The position numbers were made by a program, and so were the translations under genes. A model generated the notes under the pieces. That model ran no database searches. It had not been told where the DNA came from and worked only from the letters and a program-made list of their open reading frames with translations. A stretch of 64,000 bases of DNA from Cladorrhinum sp. PSN259 (Eukaryota > Ascomycota > Sordariomycetes > Sordariales > Podosporaceae): contig MU867092.1 of assembly GCA_033725935.1 (NCBI GenBank), positions 124,001 to 188,000 of the forward strand. The letters run 5' to 3'. Positions 33,327 through 44,038 of the stretch are shown one piece after another. Position 1 is the stretch's first letter. Each line of letters begins with the position of its first letter.

Positions 33327-34621
33327 TCAGAACACGCTGATGTAGTTGTTGATGCGCTCCTTTTGGTTCTGAGCAATGCACTCAGCAATCCAAGTAATGT
33401 TGCGGATTTCCTATAGTGAAATGTTAGCTAGGCCCGTTCGAGGGGTAAACGATGGTTGCTTACCTGTTCCCTCAACTTCACCCACGCGTAAACAATGGCA
33501 TAGGTAAATTGTCTTGTAAAAGCACCTTTGGAGATTTCCATCTCCTTTTGGTAAAACATGTCCTCCAAGCTTCTGCCATCGGCACCAGACCCGCCAGCCA
33601 TGTTGCCTGGACCGCCTGGACCGCCACCAAGACCGGCAGCCTCAAAGAACTGCTTATAGTCAGACACACCGTCGACCGCCAGTCTCACTCCCTCAAAGTC
33701 ATCAGCCCGCGACAGCATCAGGGTACCCTCCGGATAGAGCTGGCCAAAGCTCGGATACAACTTCTTACGGTCCGCCTTTGATAGCTCCGTCCCAAACGAG
33801 TTGAGCGTGATGTTGATGGCACGGCGATCAGCCTCAAACGCGAGAATCTCGGACATGACTTCCGCCGTAGGGGTGCCTGCCATATCTGGGTGGTTGTTGA
33901 CAAAGTTATAAAAGTCCTCCAGATAGTTCTTGTACAGCGTGTTGCGCACAATCTCGATGTTGAGCTCGTCCAGGTCCTGGTGCGACAGGCTGCCCTTGAA
34001 GTATGGCGCGAGGGGCGTCTCAATTAGCACGCTGTTGTAGAGTTCCTCGATGTTTGTCGCGACGCAGAGAACAGGCATCGTCTCAAACCAGCCCAGGGGG
34101 TGGCATCTGTCGAGCAGCTCGCGCGTGTCTCTCTCGTGAAGGGTACCTGTGATGAGAAGGGCGACGTTGTCGATCATGTAGCCGTAGGTGACGTAGTCCA
34201 TGAACTTGGCGAGAGATCCAACAGCGTTCGCGCGGACATAGCGAAACTCGGAGACGAGCTTATCGGTCGTCTTTGCGGCGAGGCTCGATGTCGATGGGTT
34301 GGGTGGGAGGGAGGCAAGGAAGTCGCCGTAGGCAGGGCCAAGTTGGAGTTTGAGGTCTGAATAGATCAGGCGTTAGGGGAATAGCGCCAGGGGACGGTAT
34401 GCAAGGGACAGGAAACTTCTCACCATCAATGCTCTCGCATTGTGTCATGTTGGTGTAGTTGGTGCCGGTTAGCAGCCCATTCCTGTAGCCACGGACAATA
34501 CCCTCGATGTAGCTGTTGTTCGTATGCGGGGACCTGTTAGCAGACGCATCCCCGGAAATTGGCTGCACAATGACATGGGATGGCCATACCCATTGTTGAC
34601 GTTGAAGAGAAGACCCTCCAT
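33327..34621 (-). CDS. vma6: V-type proton ATPase subunit d
   Basis: Four exons on the minus strand (34590-34621, 34424-34512, 33464-34356 and 33327-33410) give 365 aa, the usual family length. The start is MEGLLFNVNNGYIEGIVRGYRNGLL. Conserved stretches follow: LSHQDLDELNIEIVRNTLYKN, LEDFYNF, EVMSEILAFEADRRAINIT and LSKADRKKLYPSFG, and the terminal exon reads EIRNITWIAECIAQNQKERI. Subunit d sits on the cytosolic face of the V0 ring at the vacuolar membrane and connects it to the central stalk. A Gly-rich loop (AGLGGGPGGPGNMAGGSG) before the last helices is a fungal insertion. The gene is convergent with the mitochondrial S15 gene (291 bp) and divergent from NOP58. Confidence 0.95.
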
Positions 34622-35463
34622 TTTTGTAAATGTTATTTCGCACCGCACCGGCAACCAGATAGGTTCTGAGGATGACGATAGGAGGTGACCTGTTTGTTGT
34701 GTTTGTTGGAGCTTGAGGCGTGGTTGGTACTTGGTCGAGGTTAGCCGTCTTGAAGGTTGGACCTGGACCGTGCTTGCGGGAAGCAGCGTCAGCGGCCACT
34801 TTTCAAACTGGATATTCTCACTGTGTGCTCCAAATATGTAAACCGTCTAGAAGAGGAATACAACCTTTTAGAAGCCATCTTTTCTTCATCTGGAGGTTTG
34901 TCCTCTTCTTTTGTTGATACTCGATTTACATTTTATATTAATCTGCGGTCTTTGCGAAACTCAGAGCTCATGCATCCTTACAATCTGGGTATTTGCACTC
35001 GTGGTACTTGAATGGATCCCCATTAATTAATCTTTCTGGATGGCAAAACCAAGCTCTATTACTTTCCTCGTGACTGTTTCAAGAACACAATAATCTCAAA
35101 TTCGAAACACCCACTCTCCAATTCAGATTCTGCTGCTCCAAGTAAAAAAAAATGGTTGCTGCTTTCCAGGAATCGAGAGTCCATTATAGTCACCTACACT
35201 GTTTAATTAGACCCTGTGCTCACTTGAGCCATCAGCCAAGCCATTCACTTGAGGTTGGAGAGGCGGGAGAAGGGTACGTACCTTGGACCAACGCACAGAC
35301 CAATGCGCCCCACCTCCGAACTCCAACTGGTGTAAAAAAAATTGTTCCTCGCCCTTGACTTTTTTTTGCTTGAATTGAAGCCTCCAGCTCTGGTGAATCG
35401 CCGCGAAAACAAGCCGTTTTCACATAGCCTTACAGCCCGCGGCTCGCAATCGCAACCGTCACC
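34622..35463. promoter_or_regulatory. Shared divergent region VMA6 / NOP58
   Basis: About 840 bp containing both promoters and 5' leaders. A/T-rich tracts occur around 34900-35150. No further gene is supported. Confidence 0.5.
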
Positions 35464-37252
35464 ATGGGTCTTTTCATTCTTACCGAGACCAGTGCCGGGT
35501 AAGTGCATCCCAAACAATTGCTTGGTGATAGAAAATAAAAATTTGCGAGATGAAAGGGCTAACCAGGCGCGCGATCGCAGTTACGGCCTCTTCAAGGCCG
35601 CCGACAAGAAACTTCTTGAAGACGACAACCTCACCGACCGTCTGTCCACCATTGAGAAGATTGTCAAGGAGTAAGTCGTCAATATCCATATCGCAAAGTA
35701 GAGTCGCAGTCGCCAATACCAGTTGTCCCACAGAGTCAAGTACAAGCAATTCGCAAAGTTCGACAGTGCCGCCAGCGCGCTCGAAGAAATCGCCGGCGTC
35801 ATTGAGGGCAAGGTTACCCCAAGACTCGCCCACCTTCTCGAAGAGTTCAAGGATGAGAAGAAGGTCACGCTCGCCGTTGCCGAGAGCAAGATTGGCAGCT
35901 CCATCAGCAAGCTCCCCGAGCTCAACATCAAGCCCATCTCGGACTCCAAGACCAATGAGATCTTCCGTGCCATTAGACAATATCTTCCTGAGCTCGTCCC
36001 CGGCATGGCTCCTGAGAACTTCAAGGAGATGTCCCTCGGTCTCTCTCACTCGCTCTCCCGCCACAGACTCAAATTCTCCCCCGAGAAGGTCGATGTCATG
36101 ATTGTTCACGCCGTCTCTCTCCTTGACGACCTCGACAAGGAGCTCAACACATATGCCATGCGTGTCAAGGAGTGGTACGGATGGCACTTCCCTGAGCTTG
36201 CCAAGATTCTTCCCGACAACCTTTCTTATGCCAAGGTTATTGTCACTTTGGGCATGCGCAACAACGCCCCACAGGCCGATCTTTCCGAGATCCTGCCCCA
36301 TGAAATCGAGACCGCTGTCAAGGCTGCCGCCGATATCAGCATGGGTACCGAGATCAACAAGGAGGATCTCGAGAACATCAGATTGCTTGCCGAGCAAGTC
36401 ATCAGCTACTCCGAGTACCGCAGACAGCTTTCCGAGTACCTCGAGAACCGCATGAAGGCTATTTCTCCCAACATGACTGAGCTCCTAGGTGCTCTTGTTG
36501 GTGCCCGCTTGATTGCCCACGCTGGCTCTCTTATTAGCCTCGCCAAGAACCCCGGTTCCACCATTCAGATTCTCGGTGCCGAGAAGGCCCTCTTCCGCGC
36601 GCTCAAGACCAAGCACGCAACTCCCAAGTATGGTCTTATCTACCACGCTTCTCTTGTCGGCCAGGCTTCAGGCCAGAATAAGGGCAAGATTGCCCGTCAG
36701 CTCGCGGCCAAGGTTGCTCTTGGTGTTCGTACGGATGCCCTCGGCGAGTTCGAGGATGATGCCGATGACGAGACCCGCGCCGAGTTGGGTATCCGTTTCC
36801 GCTCCTCGCTTGAGAACAGACTTCGCGTGCTCGAGGGTAAGCCCATCTCCAAGGGTGTATCCATCAACCCCAACGGCATCCCTGTTGCTGCCAAGTGGGA
36901 CATCAAGGAGGCGCGCAAGTACAACATCGATGCCGATGGTCTTGCCGCTGACGCCGAGGCACCCAAGAGACCCCTCATTGAGGAGGTCGAGATGGAGGAT
37001 GCCATGGCCGGTGTGGATTTAGATGACGAGATGGAGGACGTCGAGAAGTCCAAGAAGGAGAAGAAGGACAAGAAAGACAAGAAGGAAAAGAAGGACAAGA
37101 AAGAAAAGAAGGACAAGAAGGAGAAGAAGGACAAGGAGGAGGAGGCACCCAAGTCTAAGAGCTCCAAGCGCAAGCACGATGAGGAAGAACAGGAAGCACC
37201 ATCAAAGGAGGAGAAGCCCAAGAAGAAGAAGAAGAAGTCCAACAAGGAGTAA
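35464..37252 (+). CDS. nop58: Nucleolar box C/D snoRNP protein NOP58
   Basis: Three exons (35464-35498, 35581-35670 and 35734-37252) give 547 aa. The N-terminal domain starts [18 protein letters not shown] coiled-coil and Nop domain follow ([33 protein letters not shown], then [51 protein letters not shown]). This is the Nop56/Nop58 core that binds the kink-turn protein and box C/D guide RNA for 2'-O-methylation of rRNA. The C terminus is a long lysine-rich tail with [12 protein letters not shown] repeats, the Nop58 signature. All introns lie near the 5' end. Localisation is nucleolar by family. Confidence 0.95.
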
Positions 37253-37868
37253 AGTCTGCTGAGCCGAGTCTTGCTACTTTGTTTCTTCCACTATTTTCCT
37301 CTGTATGATACTCCTTCTGGCACATTCGGTTTCTTCTTTGTTTTGGCGTTTTGGATCGGGGCAAGGCGGCGTAATTGGGGCATTTAACTACTGTCTATGA
37401 TTTGCGATATCTGTTTCGTGAAGAAAAGGGCATGGTCTAGCTGCGATACACTCACAAATAGTGTAGTAGCCCTATGGTGCATAAAAATACAGTAGCGTTT
37501 GACCGACTTTTGTTTTGTTGTTTTTTGTCTTTCCTGTTTCACGATGTTTGTAGGGCTCTGATCTCGAGCTTGACATATCAAACAGGCACCCATGTCCCAA
37601 TGAGTGGGTATACAAGACGTGTATCTAAACTACTACTGTAAACTGTGCCTCCTCAAAGAAATGTCACGTTTGTTGACGAGGAGCCTCGCGCCCCTTATCT
37701 GCTTATCCAATTGCTTATGTAAATCGTATTTTACAGGAGCAGGCCCACTTAAATTTCGTCACACCGTTCACTGGTAACCTTGAAGCTCTCCAGCTGCAAC
37801 TCGTCGTTTGGCGGTGTCATTCAGTTGCGACTTGCAACTTAACAACCACACCACGCCACGCTACAAAA
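37253..37868. other. Intergenic NOP58 to Hub1-like
   Basis: NOP58 3' flank and the promoter of the Hub1-like gene. No other gene is supported. Confidence 0.5.
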
Positions 37869-38558
37869 ATGCCAGACTCACCGCGCAGACGATCGCGGTC
37901 TCGTTCCCCACCTCGTCGGCCAAAAGCAAGCGGCGGAGGGTTCAAATGGAAAGAAAAGCGATCAAACAATCACGACGACGACAACCGCGGCGGCGGGGGT
38001 GGGAGTGGTCTTCAGCGCGGCTACCGCGACCGCTCTCCGAGAAGAGATAGGGACAGAGATGACAGGAGGGATCGATTCGACAGAGATCGGGACGACAGAA
38101 GGGGTGATGCACGAGATCGACGAGACCGCTCACCTGGAAGGGACCGCTCACCGCGACGAGATAGAGACGGAGATCGGTCACCTCGGCGCGATCGCTCACC
38201 TAGACGGGATAGAGACAGAGAAGGCGACAGACACTCCAAGCGCGACAGGCCATCCAAGTCAGATAGGCCACCGAAGAGCGAGAAGCAAACAGCCGCGCCA
38301 GCACCGACTGCAGGTGGGGAGGAAATGATTGTAGTCACGGTGAATGATCGATTGGGAACCAAGGCGCAGATACCTGCATTTCCCAGCGATACTGTGGGGC
38401 AGTTTAAGATTATGGTTGCGATGAAGGTTGGACGGGAGCCGCACGAGATTTTACTCAAGAGGCAGGGGGAGAGACCGTTCAAGGATCATATTAGTTTGGG
38501 GGATTATGGTGTTTCGAATGGGGTGCAGTTGGATTTGGAGGTCGATACCGGCGACTGA
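37869..38558 (+). CDS. Hub1/UBL5 ubiquitin-like protein with RS/RD-rich N-terminal extension
   Basis: Single exon, 229 aa, ATG at 37869. Residues 1 to about 150 are arginine-, serine- and aspartate-rich (PRRRSRSRSPPRR, then repeated SPRRDRDR/RDRDDRR units), like splicing-factor RS/RD domains. Residues 153-229 match Hub1/UBL5: MIVVTVNDRLGTKAQI, DTVGQFKIMVAMKVG, then FKDHISLGDYGVSNGVQLDLEV. FKDH.SLGDY is the family hallmark. Free Hub1 (about 73 aa) binds HIND motifs of Snu66/Sart1 non-covalently and tunes 5' splice-site use. An RS extension fits a nuclear-speckle role (inference). The end is VDTGD instead of the usual double-tyrosine tail. An internal ATG (38325) at the domain start could yield a free Hub1 form. 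Downstream of NOP58 on the same strand. Confidence 0.85.
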   Translation: MPDSPRRRSRSRSPPRRPKASGGGFKWKEKRSNNHDDDNRGGGGGSGLQRGYRDRSPRRDRDRDDRRDRFDRDRDDRRGDARDRRDRSPGRDRSPRRDRDGDRSPRRDRSPRRDRDREGDRHSKRDRPSKSDRPPKSEKQTAAPAPTAGGEEMIVVTVNDRLGTKAQIPAFPSDTVGQFKIMVAMKVGREPHEILLKRQGERPFKDHISLGDYGVSNGVQLDLEVDTGD

Positions 38559-39045
38559 GGTGGTCATATGGCTGGGTTGAGGCTGGGCAGAAGGGAGGAG
38601 GAGGGACGCGAGGAGGGACTGTATCTGTCTGTCTGTTTTCGGTTGGAGTTCTCAAGCTATGAGCTGGTACGGCAATGTCTGGATTATGATGGAAGGATGG
38701 GGTCTACACTGAAAACAAGTCTCTTCGATTTATCTGTCAATGGGGCGATCTGAACATGTGTTGGGTCTGAGGATGGAATGTCATGTTGCGAGTGTCTGCC
38801 CCAGTCCAAACCTGGATTCTGAGTCGGCAAAACAAGAACGTCTATTAAAATCATGGCTGGGAAGTTGACGGCCCTGAATTTGCATGGCAGAGGTTCCTTT
38901 TCACGACAATGTCTATTTGCTGGTGTCGCGGTGAGTTACTGTTATGCCTCCGGACCTATGATTGACAAACCTGGACGACATTGCCTAAGACATCCAAGAC
39001 GAGAAAGCAAACCGACTCCATTTATAAGTCCTTCCGAAGCATAGC
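38559..39045. other. Intergenic, left flank of 5S inverted repeat
   Basis: 3' flank of the Hub1-like gene. A TATAAG element near 39023 lies about 29 bases upstream of the 5S rRNA gene and may be its external promoter element. Confidence 0.5.
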
Positions 39046-39373
39046 ACTATCACATACGACCATAGACAGTAGAGAACTCGGCATCCCGTCCGCTCTGCCC
39101 TAGATAAGCTACTTGATCGCCAGACTAGTACTCAGGTGGGTGACCACTGGGGAATCCCTGGTGTTGTATGTTTTTGCTCCACTGTTCTACCCTTTTTTTG
39201 TGTTTTTTTTCTTCCTGTTTTTAGCATTTTATCCTCGGGCACTATCCCTTTTACTCCATGAGCACTAGCCCCTATAGAACCTTATAAGGACCCCCTTTGT
39301 CAATTATCCTGAACATCGTTAACACTGTAAAATAACCTCAAAGACAGCCATGCTCACAAATAAAGCTAAGTAT
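39046..39373 (+). repeat. Inverted repeat arm, left (5S rRNA plus about 200-bp tail)
   Basis: This arm matches, in reverse orientation, bases about 45354-45681. The matched segment starts six bases before the 5S gene and ends about 200 bp after it. The tails differ at about eight positions, mostly C/T changes and one length change; the 5S parts differ at only one base. Confidence 0.85.
39052..39171 (+). rRNA. 5S ribosomal RNA, left copy
   Basis: 120 nt, starting ACATACGACCATAGA and ending GTTGTATGT, the pairing 5' and 3' ends of fungal 5S rRNA. It contains the internal control sequences (AGCTACTTGATCGCC and GTGGGTGACCACTGGGGAATCCC). A T5 pol III terminator follows at once. A TATAAG box lies near -29, the place where Neurospora 5S genes carry a required upstream element. 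Confidence 0.92.
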
Positions 39374-39980
39374 ATATAAAATAACGAGTTTATTATGGGA
39401 AAAGTGATCTACTTAATATAGTAAATATAACGCAGTTTTCCTATATTAACTAACCCGGGCACATAGTATATTCGCAGGCCCTCCTGGTACCTAAGCAGTA
39501 ATAAAATCAGGTGCTTAAAATCAATAACGAATTATAAATACCTTGGAAATAGCGTTTTTAGCGCTTAACGTCTACGCCATTGAGGGCGTAGAAACCATTG
39601 CTGTACAGTTAGACGTGGTCAATTTTAAGGTGGAAATATACCGCCTCTCGCTGGTTTCCGATAGAGTTGATGAGCTTCGTCGTCTTTAAGGGATCGTTTG
39701 CCAAGCGATACCATTTTGGGGTAAAGAATAAAGCTTGAAGTGGTCTCGTGGTTATTGTCAGGAATTGTGTGAAAAAATTGGGAAGCGCACTCGGCTGGCT
39801 GGTGAAATCTTTCGGCATATTCCGTGGCCAGAGAAGCGGAGTCCTTGGAACCCGAGCGATAAAATGGGACGGGAAAGTTGGAAACCCCGCACTTACTGAA
39901 AAGACTCAAGGCAGGGAAACAGTTTTCGGTAACAGGGACCGCCTAATCACCAGACCAAGACGCTTTCACACCATATTGAA

Positions 39981-40309
39981 ATGAACTACAAACTAGTAAC
40001 AGGCTGGAGTGACGCTCAAATATTAGAGGCAGTCAGCCAGCAAACCAGCTATGTTAGTTATATATTCACGTTCACTCTCTTAAGCTAACCCTTTAGGCCG
40101 TGCAAGAGTTAGAGATCAATAAAGTCGGAAAAGGCCATATTGCAGCTGTTGTCGATTTTGACGGGCCAGAAGGAGTAGTCGTGGTTGATAAGAATTTTTT
40201 AGTGACGGGGCCATCGAACGCAACAAGTGGTGAACACCTATATATTAGTACACAGGTGTTTATTCTGGGCAATGAGCCATCGGTTCGCTTTATTCATAAG
40301 AAAGGCTAA
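39981..40309 (+). CDS. Small orphan protein, unknown function
   Basis: Two exons (39981-40052 and 40097-40309) give 94 aa with a phase-0 intron (44 nt, branch-like AGCTAACCC). I do not recognise the family. The protein starts MNYKLVTGWSDAQILEAVS and continues with alternating hydrophobic and charged residues (GHIAAVVDFDGPEGVVVVDKN, then HLYISTQVFILGNEPSVRF), suggesting a compact beta-rich cytosolic fold. No signal peptide, no membrane segment, no Cys. It lies inside the TA-rich island bounded by the 5S inverted repeats. The exon junction is clean, but there is no independent support; it could be a relic. Confidence 0.5.
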
Positions 40310-40416
40310 CTCTTATCACTAGCTCGGGTACAGACTTGTGGAATTGGCGCATTCTGTAGCAGAGGAGTGTGGCATGCTTTCACTATAGTTAATTACCTTC
40401 ATTTACCTACATAATT

Positions 40417-40532
40417 AGGAGATCATACATCCGTTGCCATCTAATAACAAAGTCCCCTACTGATCACTTTCCCAACTACGTATTCTAAGGAGATCATAGG
40501 GTCGTTGCCATCTAACGATGAAGTCCCCTACT
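40417..40532. repeat. Imperfect direct repeat, 2 x 45 bp, at 3' end of the Zn2Cys6 gene
   Basis: Bases 40417-40461 and 40488-40532 agree at about 37 of 45 positions, with several transition differences. The right copy encodes part of the C terminus of the minus-strand Zn2Cys6 protein. The left copy lies just beyond its stop, so the end of the gene is partly duplicated. Confidence 0.75.
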
Positions 40533-41473
40533 TCGACCGGCAGAACTATACCTTCTCCTTTCATGTTTATCAACGCAAAAACCAACCCCTCCTTTGCTGA
40601 ACTTTGTTGTATATTCTCGAGTATTTCTGTAAGGACATACGAGCGATCTAGCCAAACCTTGGATGCGTTTCCGAAGCGCGATACAGAAAGTTGGAATTGG
40701 ATCCCGAGATGAATCAAGGAGCATATATAACCAAAGCCGTCATAATTAAACTCGAGTATTTCCGGTGCCTTACTTTGGATATACTCCCTCAATAAATGGG
40801 ATTTGAGAGAAAACCGAAAGAATCGAAGCTGAGGTAGGGAAACTCGGGTTATCGTCGTTTGAGTAGGTGAATGCTGGGATGCGGATGAGGTTATTGGTGT
40901 CTCTACGGCTATTGCTTAACTTATCAGTATCACGATACGATCGGGTACCGGTCTCAAGCTTGACCTACTATTCAATAAATCCGGTATCCCAAGTACCGCC
41001 GTTTCGGTTCTTGGCAAAATGGGTTGAAGGCTTAATGGCAGGCGCACAGTAGCGCAACTTGAATGGACGCTGTGTTCAGGAGTCCTGGATACACCGAGGG
41101 CTAGGTTTTCCTTTGGGTCGAATATATGTGCTGCTGGCCAATTCCTTTGCTGCTGCAAATGCGCTGTTGCAGTCGCCGCTTCACAAACGGTCCGGCGCGG
41201 TTCGACAGGTTCGGCGGTCCGGCGTGGCTCGACGGTCTCAGCGGATTCGGAGAATCTGGGGGATTCCACAAGTCTGGTGGTTTCGGATGGTTTCGTTGTA
41301 GGTGCGAGATCTGGTTTGGCTTTATATCTGGGAGAGAAGGGTGCATCGCACTTCAGTTTTAGTTGGATGCATCTTTGGCATGGTAGCTGTTGATCGCATT
41401 TTACTTTTTTCCGTCGGCAATTAGTGCAATGTATGCGTCTCCCAGTGTTATTTGAAGCCGTTGGTGTGGACAT
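40457..41473 (-). CDS. Zn2Cys6 DNA-binding protein, short
   Basis: Two exons on the minus strand (40969-41473 and 40457-40908) give 318 aa. Near the N terminus, CTNCRRKKVKCDQQLPCQRC ending KLKCD is a complete fungal zinc-cluster motif (C-x2-C-x6-C-x5-C-x2-C-x6-C). A Pro/Glu/Arg-rich linker with repeated VEPRRT units follows. The 60-nt intron (GTAGGT...CAATAG) removes an in-frame TAA and joins LLN to TVETPITS in phase 1. The C-terminal half contains EILEFNYDGFGYICSLIHLGIQF and GLVFALINMKGEG and is not recognised as the usual fungal transcription-factor middle domain. No target genes can be suggested. If the intron is not used, the protein would stop at 185 aa. It sits in the TA-rich island. 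Confidence 0.7.
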
Positions 41474-43789
41474 GACGGTCTGCGCCTGCTGAATAGAAGT
41501 TTGGTCGTTTGTAGGAAGGCGATCCGTTGCGGGGATATGGATTGACAGCTGATTGTCAGGGTTAGGGTCTCATTTCTGGAGCCTCGTTCTGATCAGACTA
41601 CGGATCCGTAGATAGGATAAGCAAACGCTCGACGGCCACAGTGCGGGGTAAATTTTTAGCCTCCCAACGAATAGGAACAGAGAGGAAGCAGAACCAATTT
41701 CTATACCCCTAAACGTCTCGACAACCAAGGTTTCTCTTCGTTCTCGTTATCATGATCCTCATCAGGAGGATTCTCCTGGGTGGCCGTAGAATGTTATTGC
41801 TCTGCTGCTGCCGAACGAAGTTGCATTGGGTGGAAAGAAACACGGAGTTCAAGATGACCGAGACTCGGGAACGGCAATGTGGCAATCGAATTGCTTCAAT
41901 ACAATATGAGCGGTGTTGATAATCGCGAATTGCTTCCATTCACAGGCGTTGCCTATGTTAATGTTATCTTGGTGGTTCCGATCTTAGGAAGGTTTTTGCT
42001 TTCTGTCGGTTGCTATGGGCAACTAAACGTTGCAGTGGGTCCTGCCCCTGAGTCTGCCCCTGAATACATACCTCCTCTATAATAAAAAGTCGTGATACTT
42101 TATACCCACTAATAACCACGGCTATACCTATACTCAAAACTAACTTATTACCTGCTATATTATTATTATAACTAATTATAATTTCTTCCTATATAAACCA
42201 GGATACTGCTCAGCCCTTCGCCTTCGGGCACTGCAGAGGACGCCTTGCTGCGGGATCCCGCTTTACTCAGTGGTTAGGCTTCGGCCTCTATATGAGCGAT
42301 TCTAGGGTTCAATAATGCGAATATTTGACTAGGAGGCCTAGATTTCAATTCTTATTAGTAGTAAACTGCTAATTTCAATAGTAACCGTAATTGCCTACCG
42401 GGCCTTAAGGACGAGATTATCTACCGGGGACAAGGATTTACTCTTATAATTAATAACTTAGTGGGCTGTGGGATCTCAGGTCGTGTGAAAAAAGCTAACC
42501 CTAGGCTAAGCCGGGGAAATGATGTAATCATCCTTACGGGAGGTTCCCTATTATAAGACGCTAGGTAACGACTGACCTTAACGACGTTCCCCCCAAACGG
42601 GGCTGGAGCATGAGAGGATCGGAAGCTAGCGCCGTGGGACCCGTAAGGTAGTGAATATTTTGCCCCTTTCTTAAACTGCAGTGCATTGTTCTTTCCAACA
42701 ATGCATTCAACACAGAAATAGCACGCGCAAACCTCTCTTTGTGCCGCATTTGAAGTATGCTTTCAGTTGCTCTCTCCCCTGAATCTTGGGCTTACTGACT
42801 TGCGACTGGTGTCCTCTGCACGCAGTTACTTCGTGCGGGAACTTGAAATCCACCACAACCTCATCCGGCGCCGCATTCCTCAACCCACCATCTCCCTCGC
42901 CAGTCGGCAGGGACGGGTTACAGAGGCGACCCGGCGTTGGAGATTTATCCCAAGATCAGAATGAAGAGAATCAATATACGGTAGCACGCTGCTAAACATC
43001 TCCTCTCCCTAGTGCCCCTGGCCGCCTGCTCTCTCCCCCGTCACGGTCTGCCCCGTTTTCAGGTGTTAACGCACTAGGTTTTGTTCCCCATTATTACCTG
43101 TGGCAGAGTTTATTTCTCCTTTGTTTGCGGCAAAGATGCGGAGAATGGTGCCGCGGGCTGCGATCGTTGGCGGCGCGCAGATATCCTTCGACCTTACGAG
43201 CCCGCTCTCCTTTTGCGGGAGTCATCCGCGCCGCTTATGGCGATTGGGGAAGTGGCATTGTAACTGGGTCAATCACGTCGCTCTGTTAGTTCTTCAAAAA
43301 CACATCGAAAGAGGATGATCTTCTCTATTTCTCTCGCCAGCGGCTATCTAATATTTGTAATATTCCAAATCGAAAGCATAAAAACACCGACGTTAACCAC
43401 AAGCCACTAGTATCATCTCCAATTATGATCAAGAGGACGACTGGCATAGTCAAGCACAAGATGAAATTTGCAGAAATCAAGTGGCCACTCTTGGTTTTGC
43501 ACCCGACATGCATTTACTTGCCCACATCATGACTGCGCGTTTGGGCCGCTTCCATTGTTGTCGCCTGTGGTTGTCCCGAGGGCATGCCCTTTTTCATCCG
43601 TATTGTAGTTTTGAATCTAGTCCCCTCTTCCTGCCGTGCTGTTGTGCTGGGTGTTGCGACCAATTCCTGGGCTTTCCTTTCTAGATGTTCTTGTAAATGG
43701 GCCTGGGTAAATCCCATCCTGCACAGAATACCGCATAAAGCGTCGACCACATACTAACAAGCGCGATCCGAAGCGCTGTTCAAAAGTGT
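41474..43789. other. TA-rich, decayed-looking island DNA
   Basis: Very TA-rich between about 42085 and 42220 and around 42350-42560, consistent with old RIP. GC-richer islets (about 42580-43020 and 43090-43290) hold short open stretches lacking a complete gene model. They could be gene fragments. No transposase or reverse transcriptase is visible. Confidence 0.45.
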
Positions 43790-44038
43790 TCATTTCTCGA
43801 TAATCAACTGCAATAAAGTCCAGGATGCATGGATCATATCCACGGACCTTGACGGGGATGGCGCAATCTGGGGCGTGGCTTGTCGAGGCAGGACGCAGCG
43901 AAAGAAGGATAAGAGGATAAGGATTAGCGCGAGAATAAAGAATATAATAACTAATGTAAGCGAGAGCTGGTTACCACCGGCTGGCGTATAGAAGGTGATG
44001 GCTTTGGTTTGGAAGCTATTGTCCTCTGCCATGTTCAT
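43790..44038 (-). CDS. Small putative single-pass membrane protein
   Basis: 82 aa from an ATG at 44036-44038. After about 25 polar residues (MNMAEDNSFQTKAITFYTP...) comes a strong hydrophobic segment (LTLVIIFFILALILILLSFF), then a basic Arg/Pro/Ser tail. No family is recognised. Support is limited to the ATG, the membrane segment and uninterrupted frame, in a region with much decayed sequence. It may be spurious. Confidence 0.3.
   Translation of the reverse strand: MNMAEDNSFQTKAITFYTPAGGNQLSLTLVIIFFILALILILLSFFRCVLPRQATPQIAPSPSRSVDMIHASWTLLQLIIEK

Noticed and set aside
42240..42320. tRNA-like stretch (CTCAGTGGTTAGGC ... AGGGTTCAATAA)
   Set aside because: A-box- and B-box-like words are present, but no cloverleaf with a paired acceptor stem could be drawn. 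At best it is a decayed tRNA.
42580..43320. Possible Cys-containing multi-exon gene on the plus strand
   Set aside because: Open stretches exist, but joining them needs a 32-nt intron, shorter than any confirmed here, and no ATG fits the first exon.
43514..43750. 79-codon minus-strand ORF
   Set aside because: It has no ATG at its start and no recognised family. It is probably chance or a fragment.
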